A stretch of 51,967 nt of DNA from Tieghemiomyces parasiticus. Taxonomy: Eukaryota > Kickxellomycota > Dimargaritomycetes > Dimargaritales > Dimargaritaceae. The DNA is taken from NCBI GenBank assembly GCA_027575765.1, contig JANBPT010000235.1:1-51967 (forward strand), given 5' to 3'. Shown here piece by piece: positions 1 through 11,296 of this stretch. The stretch's first letter is position 1. Each line of letters starts with the position of its first letter. The position numbers and the translations under genes are program-made. A model generated the notes under the pieces. That model was not told the DNA's origin and searched no databases. It worked only from the letters and a program-made list of their open reading frames with translations.

Positions 1-1314
1 ACAAGCCAGATGTCCCGATCCTGCATGGCCTCGTAGTTGCATTCTTTCCACGGGTTCTGGTTATTTAGAAGACCCGGTGGGGTAGGGGATAAGTTAGTTG
101 ACATGGTCTTGGCCTGTAGTATAGTACCGTGTACTCACTAAGGAGTACCCCAGTCTGTGGCAGCTACCTATCGAATACTAACCTGGTTTCGGCCGATAAC
201 GACGCACGGCCGATTCCGCCACAAGTAGAGAATGATTTTGCTGGGATCACTGTGCCGGAGGAGCCTAGGTGTCGGGATAACAACGAGAGAATTTGATGAA
301 GGGTTTCTAGTCAGTAGTTTTTTTTGGAGGGGTTCTAACAGGGGCGCTACGAGCTGAGGCCATCCCTTGAGCGTTGTTAATGCGTCACACTTTGATCGCA
401 GCAATCTTACCATTCTTCAATGGCCAAGTTGGTATAAGGGTCGTCAGTTTTGGAAATGTAGCATTCGGTCTTATGCTTGGCGTGGTCGTAGGGCTGTTGG
501 CCCAAAAAGATCGTGGGATGAAGGATTAGAATGGTGTCGCCAGGGTTTCGTGGCCAACCTTAACGCTGTGTAAGGGGAGGGCATGAGGCTACACGGACTA
601 GCGGCCTCCTCTCGATAGTACATAGGTAATTTCCCGGCTTTCCGACATACCAGGGCGTGAGGCGGGTCGTTGGCAGGGCTTGGACCGGTCGTGTAGGTGG
701 CTAGTTGGGCTTTTGGGTACATTAGGTGGCGGGCTACTGCCCCCAGTCGTACATGGGACACCGCTTGCCGCCGCCAGGTCCGACCCGGTGATGTCAAACT
801 GCTCAGTCGGTTCATGGCCAGGCGATTCGGTTGAAGAGGTGAGATGTGGCGATATATGTGGTTTTCAAAGCAAGAATCTGACCAACCTTGGAGTTACATA
901 TTCGCAATCCTCTGTGCCTTTCAGGCTCCGTGGCTTCCAAGCCCCTGCCTTGCTAGTAACGAGCGTTTGGGGTACCCTCCACGGCACCCAAGCCTCCTAG
1001 CCGCGATTTCTGAAGCACGTGATCGATAGTGTAGATATCCCCCTTCGACTGCGGCAGTATGGTCTGGCTGCCACCTGTCCCCTGTTGTTTGTTGTTAACG
1101 GCCATTTTGGTGTGGCGGGTTGGTAGCAGGTGCTTCGTAAGCTCGGCTCAAGCAACCTCCTCACGTTCCCAACCTATATGAGCTAATTTTCCTACCTGTC
1201 GTAGATTGTAATACCTAGCACCCTTCTGATACCCCCATCCTTGCACATTTTCCTTCAACTCTTCGCTGTAGCCCTCAGAATTGCTGTTAGCGATTCCCAC
1301 GTCACATTACCACC
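1..1314. other. Gene-poor sequence upstream of RPA2
   Basis: Only short overlapping reading frames on both strands are present, none longer than about 115 codons. None resembles a family I recognise and none is joined by good splice signals. The last few hundred bases should include the RPA2 promoter and 5' leader. I see no clear TATA box there. Confidence 0.5.
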
Positions 1315-3061
1315 ATGTCACGTAAGTGCGCAGCCTGGCACCTCTGAGAACTTCTGCACACAGGATGTTGACCGGGCCACGCATGAGACCAATCCCCTAC
1401 AGCCTAGGGTCTTTCCGACCCGAATGGGAGTGCCTTTTAGCCAAGCCAAGGTTCCTAAGGCCTGTTAGCGAGGTCTCCACTGACCAAGTGCCTACTGCTT
1501 GCTAATTAGCTGTCCAGTACTGTATCTTAACTCGTGCTACACTCAGTCTTCCCTAAGGCCTATTCCAGCGAGACGACCACCTTCAACACTACCGGCGGTG
1601 GTGGGGGTTTTGTCGAACAGTCGTCTTTTGGCGCGGGTGAGGGCAGCGGCGGTGCCAAGGTGAGTTACTGCCCTGGACCGTTACCTTTGCGACATGGCCC
1701 GAAGGCATAACCATACACCGGCGATATTCAAAGCATTCAAACTTTGTCGCCTTGGTTTAGGCGATGGTTACTTACGTCGAACATCTTACTTTGATCACCC
1801 CAATCCTCTCGGCTCCGATTGTACAGCGTGGCGGTACCATCTCCCAGACCATCCGCCCTGTCACAATCCGTCAGATTCTAAATATCCAACCGGACCATAA
1901 CGATGCCAGCATTGTGCTTGATGACCATGAGCTGACGCAGGTGAGCTAAGTTAGCCGTTTTTGAAGGCTTACATGCCACTGATCCGTGGAATGTATCGGC
2001 AAGATGAGCGACTAAGCCCTAAACATCACCCCCCGCCTTCATGGACCAACCCACGTCGCGTCATCGACACCAGGTCATCTTTGTCGCCAATCTGCGCAAG
2101 GTCTCCCAGCAAAGCGCCTTCACCATCTTCACCCTGGAAGACGGTACTGGGGCCGTTGAAGCGCGCATGTCCATGAACGATGACTTGGACAACCCGGCCA
2201 CCCTCGAGGCCAACAGCATCCCGTAAGTAATCCGGGGAGCCAGTTAGGAGGAAGGCCCTGTCGAGTATTTGGGTATCGGCTTTTACTGGAAGCCATGAAC
2301 TCCGCCGGCCCATGACCCCAGGTATACGCAAGTCGCCGCCGATTTAATTACTAACCCGGTTCTCTATTATCGCCCATTAGTGAGAACACGTACGTGCGAG
2401 TGGTTGCCCACGTGCGTTCCTATAACAACAAGCGCCAGGTTAACGTCAACAAGATTAAGCCCGTGGAAGACATGAACGAACTTACCTACCACTTCCTTAA
2501 CGTCATCAATACGCACCTAGAATTTACGCGGTCTAACAAGGTCAGTAACCGGGTGGTTTAAAGTCTTTGACAAGTTCGCGCTCAGAAACAATAACATGGA
2601 CCTTTGATATCCTCCGCCTGAAGAGCCATTCTCAATGGATGTAAGCCATGGTGCCAAGGACCCGGTACCAAATTTTTAATTATTTTTTTTTATTATGGTA
2701 TCTCTCCTGATTCCTCCCCGCTCCACGCCAGGCCTCCGGGGACAGCAAGATGGATGTCGGCAGCGGCGGCATGGACTTTGGCCTGTCCAACCCAATGTCG
2801 TCCTTCTCGAATTATACGGCGCCATCGGCCACGCGCAGCCACACGAGCGGCTTCAGTGCAATCCAGGACAAGGTTCTCCAGCAGGCCCAGCAACTGGACA
2901 CGGGCGACGAAGGGGCGCATATTGGCCTCATTTGCCAACAGCTACGCGGCACCTACTCGGCTGACGAGATCCAACATACCGTCGAGTTTTTGGTTAACGA
3001 GGGGCACCTGTACTCCACCATTGACGAACAGCACTACAAGTGCACGTATGCCAACGCCTGA
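1315..3061 (+). CDS. RPA2: Replication protein A 32 kDa subunit (RPA2)
   Basis: Middle subunit of the heterotrimeric single-stranded-DNA-binding protein RPA, acting in nuclear replication, repair and checkpoint signalling. Proposed exons: 1315-1321, 1547-1659, 1848-1940, 2074-2222, 2381-2540 and 2732-3061, giving 283 residues against about 270 in human. Phases agree across every junction. Order of parts: a Ser/Thr/Gly-rich N-terminus (about 1-40) in the place of the phosphorylated tail; TIRPVTIRQIL at the start of the OB fold (about residue 41); an OB core with VIFVANLRKVSQQSAFTIF and TYVRVVAHVRSY; the EDMNELTYHFLNVINTHLEF linker helix; then a C-terminal winged helix ending in FLVNEGHLYSTIDEQHYK. 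The 7-base first exon (Met-Ser plus one base) is the least certain part; everything from 1547 on is firm. It converges with RAD9, whose 3' end lies about 330 bp away. Confidence 0.93.
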
Positions 3062-3394
3062 CCTTGCCGCTGTCGTCCCCATCGCGGTGGAGTAGTAGAT
3101 ACCTCCCCCTTCCTGCCCTCCCTTTTTTTTTTGTTCTCCATAATTCCCAAGTACCCACATCCGTAGCATTCTTTGATTTCCAGCCCCTTTCGTCCCAATT
3201 TTCCCTTCGCAGGACCGGCTCCCTCCTATATCCACAGGCGCCTAGTCCTCCATCAAACCTTGTCACTCATGTAGGCAACTAATTCAATGTAGGCAACCAG
3301 CAAGTAGAATAATTTCACTTTATGAGCTTTATACAGGGTAACATAAGGAAGATGGTGGGCCGCGTCTTCTCGCCGTGGCCATACTACCACCACT
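3062..3394. other. Convergent 3' intergenic region, RPA2/RAD9
   Basis: This 333-bp stretch separates the stop codons of two convergent genes and should hold both 3' untranslated regions. It contains a T-rich tract around 3122-3131. I see no open frame with a recognisable product. Confidence 0.6.
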
Positions 3395-6159
3395 TCAGAA
3401 CAGGGTATAGGCCCGGCTACCTGAGGGCGGTGGGGTGGCCCCCAGTTCTTCAGATACGTCACTGGCGGTTTCCTCATCGGGTCTGTCCTCGTCCACCGCT
3501 GACCGGCCGTTGGATTCGGATTGCAGCTCGCGGGGTCGTTTCTGACCGGTCGTTCTGGAGGAGGAGACGGCGGCGGCTATCCCCGTACGGGTGGGACCCG
3601 TGTCCGAGGCGACGCCCTGACTGATAGTACCGGCCCCGGTCCCACCACCACCACCACTGCCGCCAAGTCCAAAACTACCGGGTTCACTGGCACCGGCACT
3701 ACTTGGTGGATACGCCGCACCGTGGGCCGGCGGAGCCAGAAAGGGTACCTGGCCGTCGTTAGCAAACAGCAGTTGAGCGCGGTGGACTTGCGGGGTCTCC
3801 TCCATCTCATGGTCCGTAGAGACCATGGCCAAGTCTCGACGATCCGCCGGGGTATGGTGGTTGACGCGACCAAAAATCGGGGACGAAGACGCCGGGGTTT
3901 CGGTCGCGGACTGCGAGGCACCGTAACTGGCCGTAGTGCTGGTGCTGGGGGCCAGATGCGGAGCTGGGGTGCGGTAACCGATGGTCGCAGGGTGTCCGCC
4001 GTACCCGGCCGAGGAGGATCGTGTGGTAACCGACGTGAGCTGCGTGCCTCCAGGCTGTTGGGCAGAATCGGGCGTCATGACGTCAAGGTTGTACACATCT
4101 GCCGGGGGCCCTGCGGGGCGCGCTGGGTATCGTGCCAAAGGTGTCGCCGCGACCGAAGAAGAGACCGACGCATCTGCGGGCCCAGAAGCAGGGCTCCGCC
4201 GCCCTGAAGCGGTACGGGCAGAAGTGGTGTGAGAGGCAGTCATGGCGCCATGGTCCATCGGGAGACGGCGGATCGACGGTGTAGGTGGCATGGCACCGCC
4301 AGCGTGGGAGGTCGGCACGTGCGTCGGGCGGGAGGTCCGGGCCCCGCTGACGGGCGGTACCGCGAACGACGGAGCAGGGGGGATCGCACCAATGGGGGAT
4401 GACACCGCAGGTGGTCGAAGAGTGGACGCTGGCGTACCGGTAACCGCGGGGGGAGCGATTGCGGACCGGTCGTCGCCAAAGTGTATTGACTGTGGGCCCT
4501 GGCTGCTGGTTGGCGAGAAGAACCGACCGTCGTCCTGCGACATACGGGTCCAGGCGGTGTGGCCGAGGGATGACGAGGGCGTGGCCAGCGGCTGGGATGG
4601 CGGGGGCACCGTATTCGGGGTGGCCCGGGGGGGTGTGTCCATCGGACGGGCTGTGTCATGGGTTCGCGCCCGGGCAGCATTTGGGGCGGGTGTGCGAGTT
4701 GTCGGAGTGGCGGCCCGCTGCTGCTGGCGTTGCGGCTGGCTGGACGAAGCCGAGGTGTTGGTCATGGCCTCGGACAGCGTGGCTAAGACGAGGTCGGCCG
4801 AGATATGGTCAGTGGCGTGCACCGAGAAGAGCACTGGCTTTCCCCCAACGTCAAAGTATGACGAGAGCTGGTAGTTGCTCTGTTCGGCGAAGGTCAGGAT
4901 GGCCCGGAACTCACGGAAACTGAAAGTGAGCTCGGCATATTGGCGCACGTCGTAAATGTCGAAATCTTCAATATCGATCTGAAGTTCGGTCTGCAGGGAC
5001 TGCTTGATGGAATCTGTGAGGCAGGCGACAGGGAATCCCCGTCATGACAGATAATGGGTAGGGAGGGGGGAGAGGGCGAGCAAGTGGCATAAGGTCAGAT
5101 CCATTTGTCACCAAAGATAACCGTTAGCCTCTTGACCATTGACACGCCATCAGTGTGCACACTTACCGCGCGCGCTGGCGCCTTCGGCGATGGCCAGAAA
5201 CCCGCCCTGGGTATAACTTCGGATGACCACCGACTCGGGGGTACAGACGAACGTTATCTCCTCAAGCTTGGGGTTAAAATGGGAGATCCACTCGGACATG
5301 AGCTTCGGAGCGACCAGCCACCGGCTAGGACAGTTGTCCTTGGCATAAATGGCGTAGAGTGCCTCACAGGGCTCGTAAAAGATGCGGTAGTTCTTCGCAA
5401 TTCCATGTTTACAGGACATGCGGACCGCGAACCGGCACACAGAGCCGGCACTACCGGCCTCGCTGTCGGTCTCGCCGGCACCCGCGCGAGGGTCACCATC
5501 CGCCGCCGTCACGCCGTCTTCGATTCGCAACTGACAGAGCTCCACGCTACGGTCGTAGCCAGCCTTGGCTTTAAAAATGGCCGTGATGGCCTTCATGAGC
5601 ACCCGACACCGGATTGCGTCGGCCTGACTGGCCCGACTTATATGGGCTAGCGCATCTTCCGAAACCTGGTAACTGTCGAAAAACTGGCGCGAGAGTGTGA
5701 AGATGGTGAAGGCCGAGCATGACGCGTTGACCGTCGATAGGTTGAGCTGGGCAGAGAGATCGGGTCAGATTGGGCAGAGAGGTAAAGGGTATGGCATCGG
5801 TCAACTGTTAGTGAACCAGGTATGATACTAGGGTACCATGGTGAGCGGGAGTCCGCCATGTCACCCAATTTTCCAACGGAAACACTACCCACCTTGTTGC
5901 GCTTGGCCTCGATAGACAGGTTATCACCAATTTTTGCCAGACACTGTATGATCTTCCCGAAGGCTGAACCGAACGAGGTGGAGGAGCAGACGGTGGCCCG
6001 AGGTCAGTGGATTGAGCGACCCTAAACAAGGACCGGTCTAGCTTTAAGGCTAAACAAGCTGCATGTATGTTAACCGTAGGTTTCGAACCTTACAGGTCGT
6101 ATTCGTTATGTGTGCATTTACTTACGCCGGAGGGACGGCGCGGGCATCACCGCCTGCAT
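3395..6159 (-). CDS. RAD9: RAD9 checkpoint clamp subunit, 9-1-1 complex
   Basis: PCNA-like subunit of the Rad9-Rad1-Hus1 clamp, loaded at RPA-coated DNA to activate ATR-type checkpoint signalling. Exons on the minus strand: 6159-6126, 5963-5893, 5746-5167 and 5013-3395, giving 767 residues. All junctions have GTAAGT/GTGGGT donors and CAG acceptors, and the phases join cleanly. Rad9 hallmarks in order are FGKIIQCLAKIGDNLSIEA (about 13-31), SRQFFDSYQV, the CKHGIAKNYRIFYEPCEALYAIY block, LEEITFVCTPESVVIRSY, DFDIYDVRQYAELTFSFREF and the closing YFDVGGKPVLFSVHATDH. The clamp part ends near residue 316. The remaining ~450 residues are a Ser/Thr/Pro-rich disordered tail, far longer than in human (391 aa in total) or fission yeast. 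Near the end it has acidic SDVSEE, a plausible CK2-type site, which would fit the known phospho-tail that binds TopBP1/Rad4. The 34-base first exon is inferred from frame and splice signals. Confidence 0.92.
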
Positions 6160-6951
6160 AGTGCTTAGAGGGCGTTTGGGCTTTCAACTACTCGCTGGGA
6201 AGGAGGGACATTCGTCGGTGGTGAGCAGAGTCAAGTCTCTAGAAGAAGGGTCCAACGGCTAGAAAACATAAGCAGGTGAGCCGGTAGAAAATGGGTGCGG
6301 GGCCCCGGAGTGAGTCTGTCGTCGCGACAAAATTGCTAATGAAATGAGCTATTTAGCTATAGGGGTACGGTTGTTGAATAAAGAACCAGATGTGCAAGTC
6401 CGACCGCCCGTTGCCTGCCTGGCTTGAAGGCCGATGGGCCCGGACTGACCAGACTGCCCTGTTGATGTGCCCTGCCGCAGTCACCACAATCAGCACAAGG
6501 GCATTCGTACCATGGATGATGTGACCAGAATTAATCACGTGATTATATAGCTCTAATCGACCGGCACTTCTAGAAACCTGTCAATTGGTCGTTAGGCCCT
6601 AGACATCAGACTCGCTCACTTTTTTTACGTTTTTACTTGTGAGTGCTCTGGGAGTCGCATTTTTTTTTGACCGCTGTATATCGCACAGCTAAGTGTACCC
6701 TAATAGTTTACGCCTTTGGCAGGCACCGAACGACACCAAACCCGTGGCTGCCCGAGCCACTAGGGGAAAAAAAAATACTTACCAACGTAGGCTCTATGCC
6801 GTCGGTACGCATTCCTCTGAACCCTCATTCCGTTACCCGCTCCCACTGTAACGATTTGCCCTCCTTCTCGCGGCCATTTCACGATTCCCGCCTACCCTGA
6901 CCAGCCTGCACCACTCTACTCCGAGGCCTCCCGAGACGGTAGATAGGCATC
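6160..6951. other. Divergent promoter region, RAD9/MAK16
   Basis: Intergenic DNA between two divergent start codons. It contains short T- and A-runs (for example near 6619 and 6661) but no recognisable coding sequence. It presumably holds both promoters. I cannot place specific sites. Confidence 0.5.
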
Positions 6952-8446
6952 ATGAACAGTGACGATATCATTTGGCACGTGGTGAACAACCAATTCTGTT
7001 CGTTCAAGGTCAAGTAAGTGACAGCGATATCCCCCTACTCATGTTAAAGCATATTGTCGTTGCCCGCAGCAGGACAAGTCTGCCTGGCGAAGACCGCGGC
7101 CACGATTGCCCAGCCATTCCTAACTCCATGGCACCCTACATCACTACATTGCACACGTCCACTTGCCCGCCGCCGTCACAGAACCGCGACCCAAAATTTC
7201 TGCAAAAGCACCTACAATGTAACGGGTTTCTGCAACCGGCAATCCTGTCCGCTGGCCAACAGCCGGTACGCTACTGTGCGCGAGAAGGATGGTAAGTAAA
7301 GCGGCCTGGATATTAATTTCCTGTCTGCCACGCTGTATTCCTTACTCTGGATGTTTCATGTATAGTCTTTCTAGGACAGCGGTAATTAACACTTTCTTAC
7401 CAACCAACGCTTGAACCTACCTTCTTGATTCAGGCGTCATTTACCTCTATGTCAAAACCGCCGAGCGGGCCCACATGCCGGCCCGGATGTGGGAACGGAT
7501 CCAGCTGCCCAAGAACTACAGTGAGGCGTTGAAATTGGTAAGTAGGGGTCACCTCTTATGCTGCCTGAAACGTTACCGGCGTGGACAATAACGGCCAACA
7601 CTCTGCAATTCAGATGCCAATACCGCTTGCCTAACCGCCCAAGACCACCGACCCTTTTCGTTTAACTGCCACGTTTCACCACAGATCGACGAGGAGCTGA
7701 TCTACTGGTCGCCTTTCCTGATCCACAAGTGTAAGCAGCGTCTGACCAAGATGACGCAGTACCTGGCCCGCATGCGGGTCCTCAAACTGAAGAACAAGAC
7801 CAAAATCACGCACATCAACAAGAAGGTTGAACGCCGCGAGGCTCGCCGCGAGGAGAAGGCTGAAATCGCGGCCCGCCTCGATCGCACCATCGAGAAGGAA
7901 CTGCTGGAACGCCTCAAGACCAAGGCTTACGGCGACAATCCCGTCAACGTGCGCGAGAGCGTCTGGAAGAAGATTATTGCCGGCGACGAAATCGAAGCCG
8001 AGGCCAATTGCTCCGACGAGGAGCTGGCCGAGGACGGCAGCCAGATCTACGAGGACGAATTTGAAGACGGGGACGAGGAGTTGGACGAGGAAGCCACCGA
8101 GACCTTCGTACGCGAATTCGTCTCTGATATCAGTGACGACGACGTGAGCGATGTGGAGGACATGTTTGATGAGGATGAGGAGGACGACAGTGACGACGGC
8201 GTCGATTCGGCCCACGGCGAGGATGAGGTAGATGCCGCGCCAGCCAGTGACGACGACGACCAGAGTGAAGACGACGGCACACCATCGGCCCGTGGTAAGA
8301 GTGACAAGCCCGGTAGCAAGCGGAAATTGGCCCCGGGTAAGAAGCCGACACCGTCGGCGCCCAAGGCCAAGAAGCGTTCGGGTCGTGTGGAGATTGAATA
8401 TGAACACGAACACGAGCGCGCAGGTAAACTCGCCCAATCCTGGTAG
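6952..8446 (+). CDS. MAK16: MAK16, 60S ribosomal subunit biogenesis protein
   Basis: Nucleolar factor required for 25S rRNA maturation and assembly of early pre-60S particles. Exons: 6952-7013, 7182-7291, 7434-7537 and 7685-8446, giving 345 residues against about 300 in yeast and human. The opening [20 protein letters not shown] matches the conserved MAK16 start. It is followed by the cysteine motifs QNFC and [18 protein letters not shown], which in this family form a small metal-binding centre. Later come [11 protein letters not shown], the [20 protein letters not shown] block and [15 protein letters not shown]. The C-terminal ~160 residues are very acidic and end in [14 protein letters not shown], as in orthologues. 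The short tail after EIEYE could change if a further 3' intron exists, since GTAAAC follows at 8424. It reads away from RAD9 and is followed by the DAP gene. Confidence 0.95.
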
Positions 8447-9390
8447 TCTCGCCGCCATCTTACTACCACGCACATTTACTTCACAGCACTCTTGTTTGGT
8501 CAGTGCAGTCTCCACGCCTGTGCAATGGTTCAGCCCCACTGTTTTGTGGTGGAAGTTTCCCCCCCCCCTGTCGTTCTATTAATTCATTCGCTGTTCGAGT
8601 AAAGCATGTCTATCACCAACCGATACAGTAGATGATACTGGCAACGGTGTAATGATAACCTCAGGCTACATTGCTAGCCGGAGGGGATGGTAGCCTGACT
8701 AGTAGCAGTCCTGTGATCCCCGTGACTTGTCCGCAGCAAGTGGTGCATAACTATCCCAGGTTTGGGGGGGGGAGCGCTGTGCAGTGCGTCACCGACATGG
8801 ACTGGAGGCTCCCATGGGCCCCTCTGGTCTGCAACATCCCACCGGGTCATAAATAGCCCACCCACTGCCTATGGATGCGGGAGAGCGACGGGGCACACTT
8901 TGCCGGTGGTCTGGTGACCTTGGGGATCCTTCACGGCTGCCTAATCGGCACGCATGACCAGGGAGGAACCGGGACGGTGGGAAACATGTGCTTCGCCTGG
9001 GTAGCACTCGGCTCCAAGCCTGGAGCAGACGGCATCCCGCCATCCCACGGCCCCCTCAATGCCCGGGCCACCTGACGCATCCAAGCACCCTCATCCGCCA
9101 CCGCATACACTCCCACACACCTCCCCTCCCACCGCCGCCGCCACCACCACAAATGCCGGATCATAGCCAGTCACGTCAGGTCCTACGCATAGAGGAGGGT
9201 GCGGCTACCACCGGGCGACCATCCCGCCCCGCCCCGCCCCCATAGCCCTACGGCCCGGACTACATATAACAGCGGTGGGCGCCCCCTTCGCACCCAACCC
9301 TAACCACTGCACCAGCTGCCTACACGTAATCCTCAGTGGCCCCCACCACCTTTCGGACCCACCTACCGCCTATTCACCCATACCGCCGCC
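8447..9390. other. Intergenic region, MAK16 to DAP gene
   Basis: No convincing gene. Small frames such as 8875-9075 lack any family resemblance. The 3' half is C-rich (9120-9420), as expected for a promoter and leader. A weak TATA-like CATATAAC lies near 9263, about 130 bp upstream of the next start codon. Confidence 0.45.
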
Positions 9391-9923
9391 ATGACGCACA
9401 CCATAGCTGGCCACCCTCCCGCCAGTAAGTAGACCCATATGGCTGACTTGGGTCGGTGCTACACGCATAGTCCCAGGTGCCACCCTGCCCACCCGCTTAC
9501 CCAAGCCCCACCGACCATGGCTAACTGACGACCGGTTGCCGACCCCCTGGCCTGCCCTGCCCCTGCTGCCTGGAAAAAACTAAACAACCAGAGTTTGTTG
9601 CTGGTATGCGCGTGCCGGTCCGTCCTCGCCCCGCCGCCCAACGTCGCCATTCGGCGGGGAGCAATGCGGCCCCCTCCCCCGGAAACGATGCCGAGGCAGG
9701 CGCACCTAGCCACGAGGAGGTGGTGCGCCGCCAGCGCCAGGAGGAGCTTGACCGGGAGGAAGAGCTACGCAAGCGGAAGGAGGCGGAAACGTCCGCCCGC
9801 GAAGAGCACCGCGCCTGGACCAACCATCTCGACCAGGCCCAGACGCCGCGTCACGACACGGCGCGTCAGCATAACCAGGCCAACCGGCCGCTCAACCAGC
9901 CCCGCGGTAAGGTCGCCCAGTAG
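9391..9923 (+). CDS. DAP1: Death-associated protein 1 (DAP/DAPL1) family protein
   Basis: Small basic protein of 121 residues from two exons, 9391-9424 and 9592-9923. The intron has a GTAAGT donor, a CTAAC-like branch site near 9522 and a CCAG acceptor, and joins in phase. The spliced N-terminus reads AGHPPAKFVAGMRV (residues 6-19). This lines up with the DAP signature AGHPPAVKAGGMRI of animal DAP1, and the C-terminus NRPLNQPRGK resembles the QQPRK ending of the family. Between them is a highly charged helix rich in Glu/Arg (about 55-85). In animals DAP proteins are cytosolic, are TOR-regulated negative modulators of autophagy, and have been found in the peptide exit tunnel of dormant ribosomes. 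Whether this fungal member does the same is inference. The start has a good context (GCCGCCATG). Without splicing, the diagnostic motif is split and easily missed. Confidence 0.75.
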
Positions 9924-10448
9924 ACCTTTGCCACCTCTTTGCACCGTCTGTACTTCTTTCACCGCCATACGCCTTTACCACCCTCGAAAAATCCGCACCC
10001 ATTCCCGCGACTTATTGATTATTGCACTGGGGTCATAATCGTCGTAACCGACTAAACCCTTGTATCACAACGTGTTGGCTGGCATCGAAATGGCCGATAG
10101 TGGCTGAGCTGCTGTTGGGACCGCGGAGCGCTTGAAGAGGAGCCGGTCACTTCTGCTCGCATGCTAACGATGTGATGATCACTTGAGAAATGATACCACT
10201 TTGCTGATAACACCGTAGCACAAATCAGGATTGATCGTGAAACATTCACGCGACTAATATCAGGCAGGTGTAACATCACTAGGCCATACCAATGTCGACT
10301 AACGTGAATGAAATAGCTCACATCGACTAAGAGTTGGAGTCCGAGTAAGGTTTATTTATCCACTCGAGCTATTAAAACTATTATTCACCAACAAACGTAT
10401 GGTATACTAGAATCAATTCCGATTACCATGCGTCTTACCACTGGCGCT

Positions 10449-10861
10449 TTAGACTATATAGTGGCTGCAGTGCCTGACAAGGCGACTAGTGTGACAGTCC
10501 TTTTCGGTAGTCTCGCTGCCACTACCCATCAATACGGCGTTGTCATTGTTGCCAGTCAAGTTGGTGGCGTCGTCCGTATTGGTACCGATCAGTGCCATTC
10601 TGACACTCGGAGTAAGACGGGGGCGACTACTGGTGACGGAAGTGGGACGGTAGCTGCCGGTAGTACCCGTGGTGGGAGGAGCGCTACTGCTGGCCGTGGT
10701 GCTGGCGTTGTCATTATCGTTCGAGGCGTAAGACGATGTCCATACGTCACCTTCGATCATAGCGGTGACGTTGGTTCAGATGACGACGTCGAAGAGCTAG
10801 TTGATAGACAAGGTGAGGGCCAGGATGGAGAGACTGTCACAAGGGCGATGGAGACCTTCAT
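10449..10861 (-). pseudogene. Broken gene for a Ser/Thr-rich secreted protein
   Basis: On the minus strand an ATG at 10861 opens a signal-peptide-like start, MKVSIALVTVS. The frame then becomes Ser-rich and stops near 10759. A second frame continues as a Ser/Thr/Asn/Pro-rich stretch (for example ASTTASSSAPPTTGTTGSY) to a stop at 10449, with an in-frame TGA just upstream of it. A TATAAATT box lies at 11016-11023, 155-162 bp upstream of the ATG, the same spacing as in the two intact secreted-protein genes of this window. Composition and signal suggest a former cell-wall or secreted protein. Either the gene carries a frameshift or nonsense mutation, or an unusual intron is missed. No family is recognised. 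Confidence 0.3.
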
Positions 10862-11015
10862 GGTGGCGAAAAGTGTTAATCACAGGGCTAATGGATACAC
10901 GAATGAGATAAGGATGGACCGCGCCGATAGATGAGCGGTGAAATGCTGTGTGGGGTGAGGAGTGCTGAACAAAGCGCGTTCTGGTATGGTGAGCAGTGGA
11001 CAGCATGTACCCTGC

Positions 11016-11023
11016 AATTTATA
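11016..11023 (-). promoter_or_regulatory. TATA box for the broken secreted-protein gene
   Basis: The minus strand reads TATAAATT here, 155-162 bp upstream of the ATG at 10861. Support is the match to consensus and the position it shares with the TATA boxes of the other secreted-protein genes. Confidence 0.35.
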
Positions 11024-11296
11024 CTAGCTGCTCAAGCCCCGTGGTCCAGGATTGGAACTGCAGTGTTGGGTGTGGACGTCTGCATAGGGATCTGGCAATG
11101 CACCCGCAGCCGGCTGGTCCGGTGTCAAAATCGTGAGCTGGCTATGCTATCCTGGTCAGCAATAATAGTCATATTTGCCCACAGTGATATTGGGTGTCAT
11201 TTTCACTGCTATTCATATGGAGCTATCACTCCTAGACATCCTGATTGACGATGGGCGGGGGACTGTTGTGCCCTGCACGATTAGTTATTATCTTGA

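Noticed and set aside
6070..6095. TTTCGAACC resembling a tRNA T-arm (B box)
   Set aside because: No matching A box, acceptor stem or anticodon arm can be folded around it.
7676..8539. 287-codon minus-strand frame opposite MAK16, apparently hydrophobic
   Set aside because: It is the antisense of the acidic MAK16 C-terminus; Asp/Glu codons read as Val/Leu/Ile on the other strand.
9290..9303. CCCTAACC resembling a telomere repeat
   Set aside because: Only a single partial unit occurs, with no tandem array.
10165..10215. GTGATGA and CTGA resembling snoRNA boxes C and D
   Set aside because: The spacing is too short for a box C/D snoRNA and there is no terminal stem or second pair of boxes.
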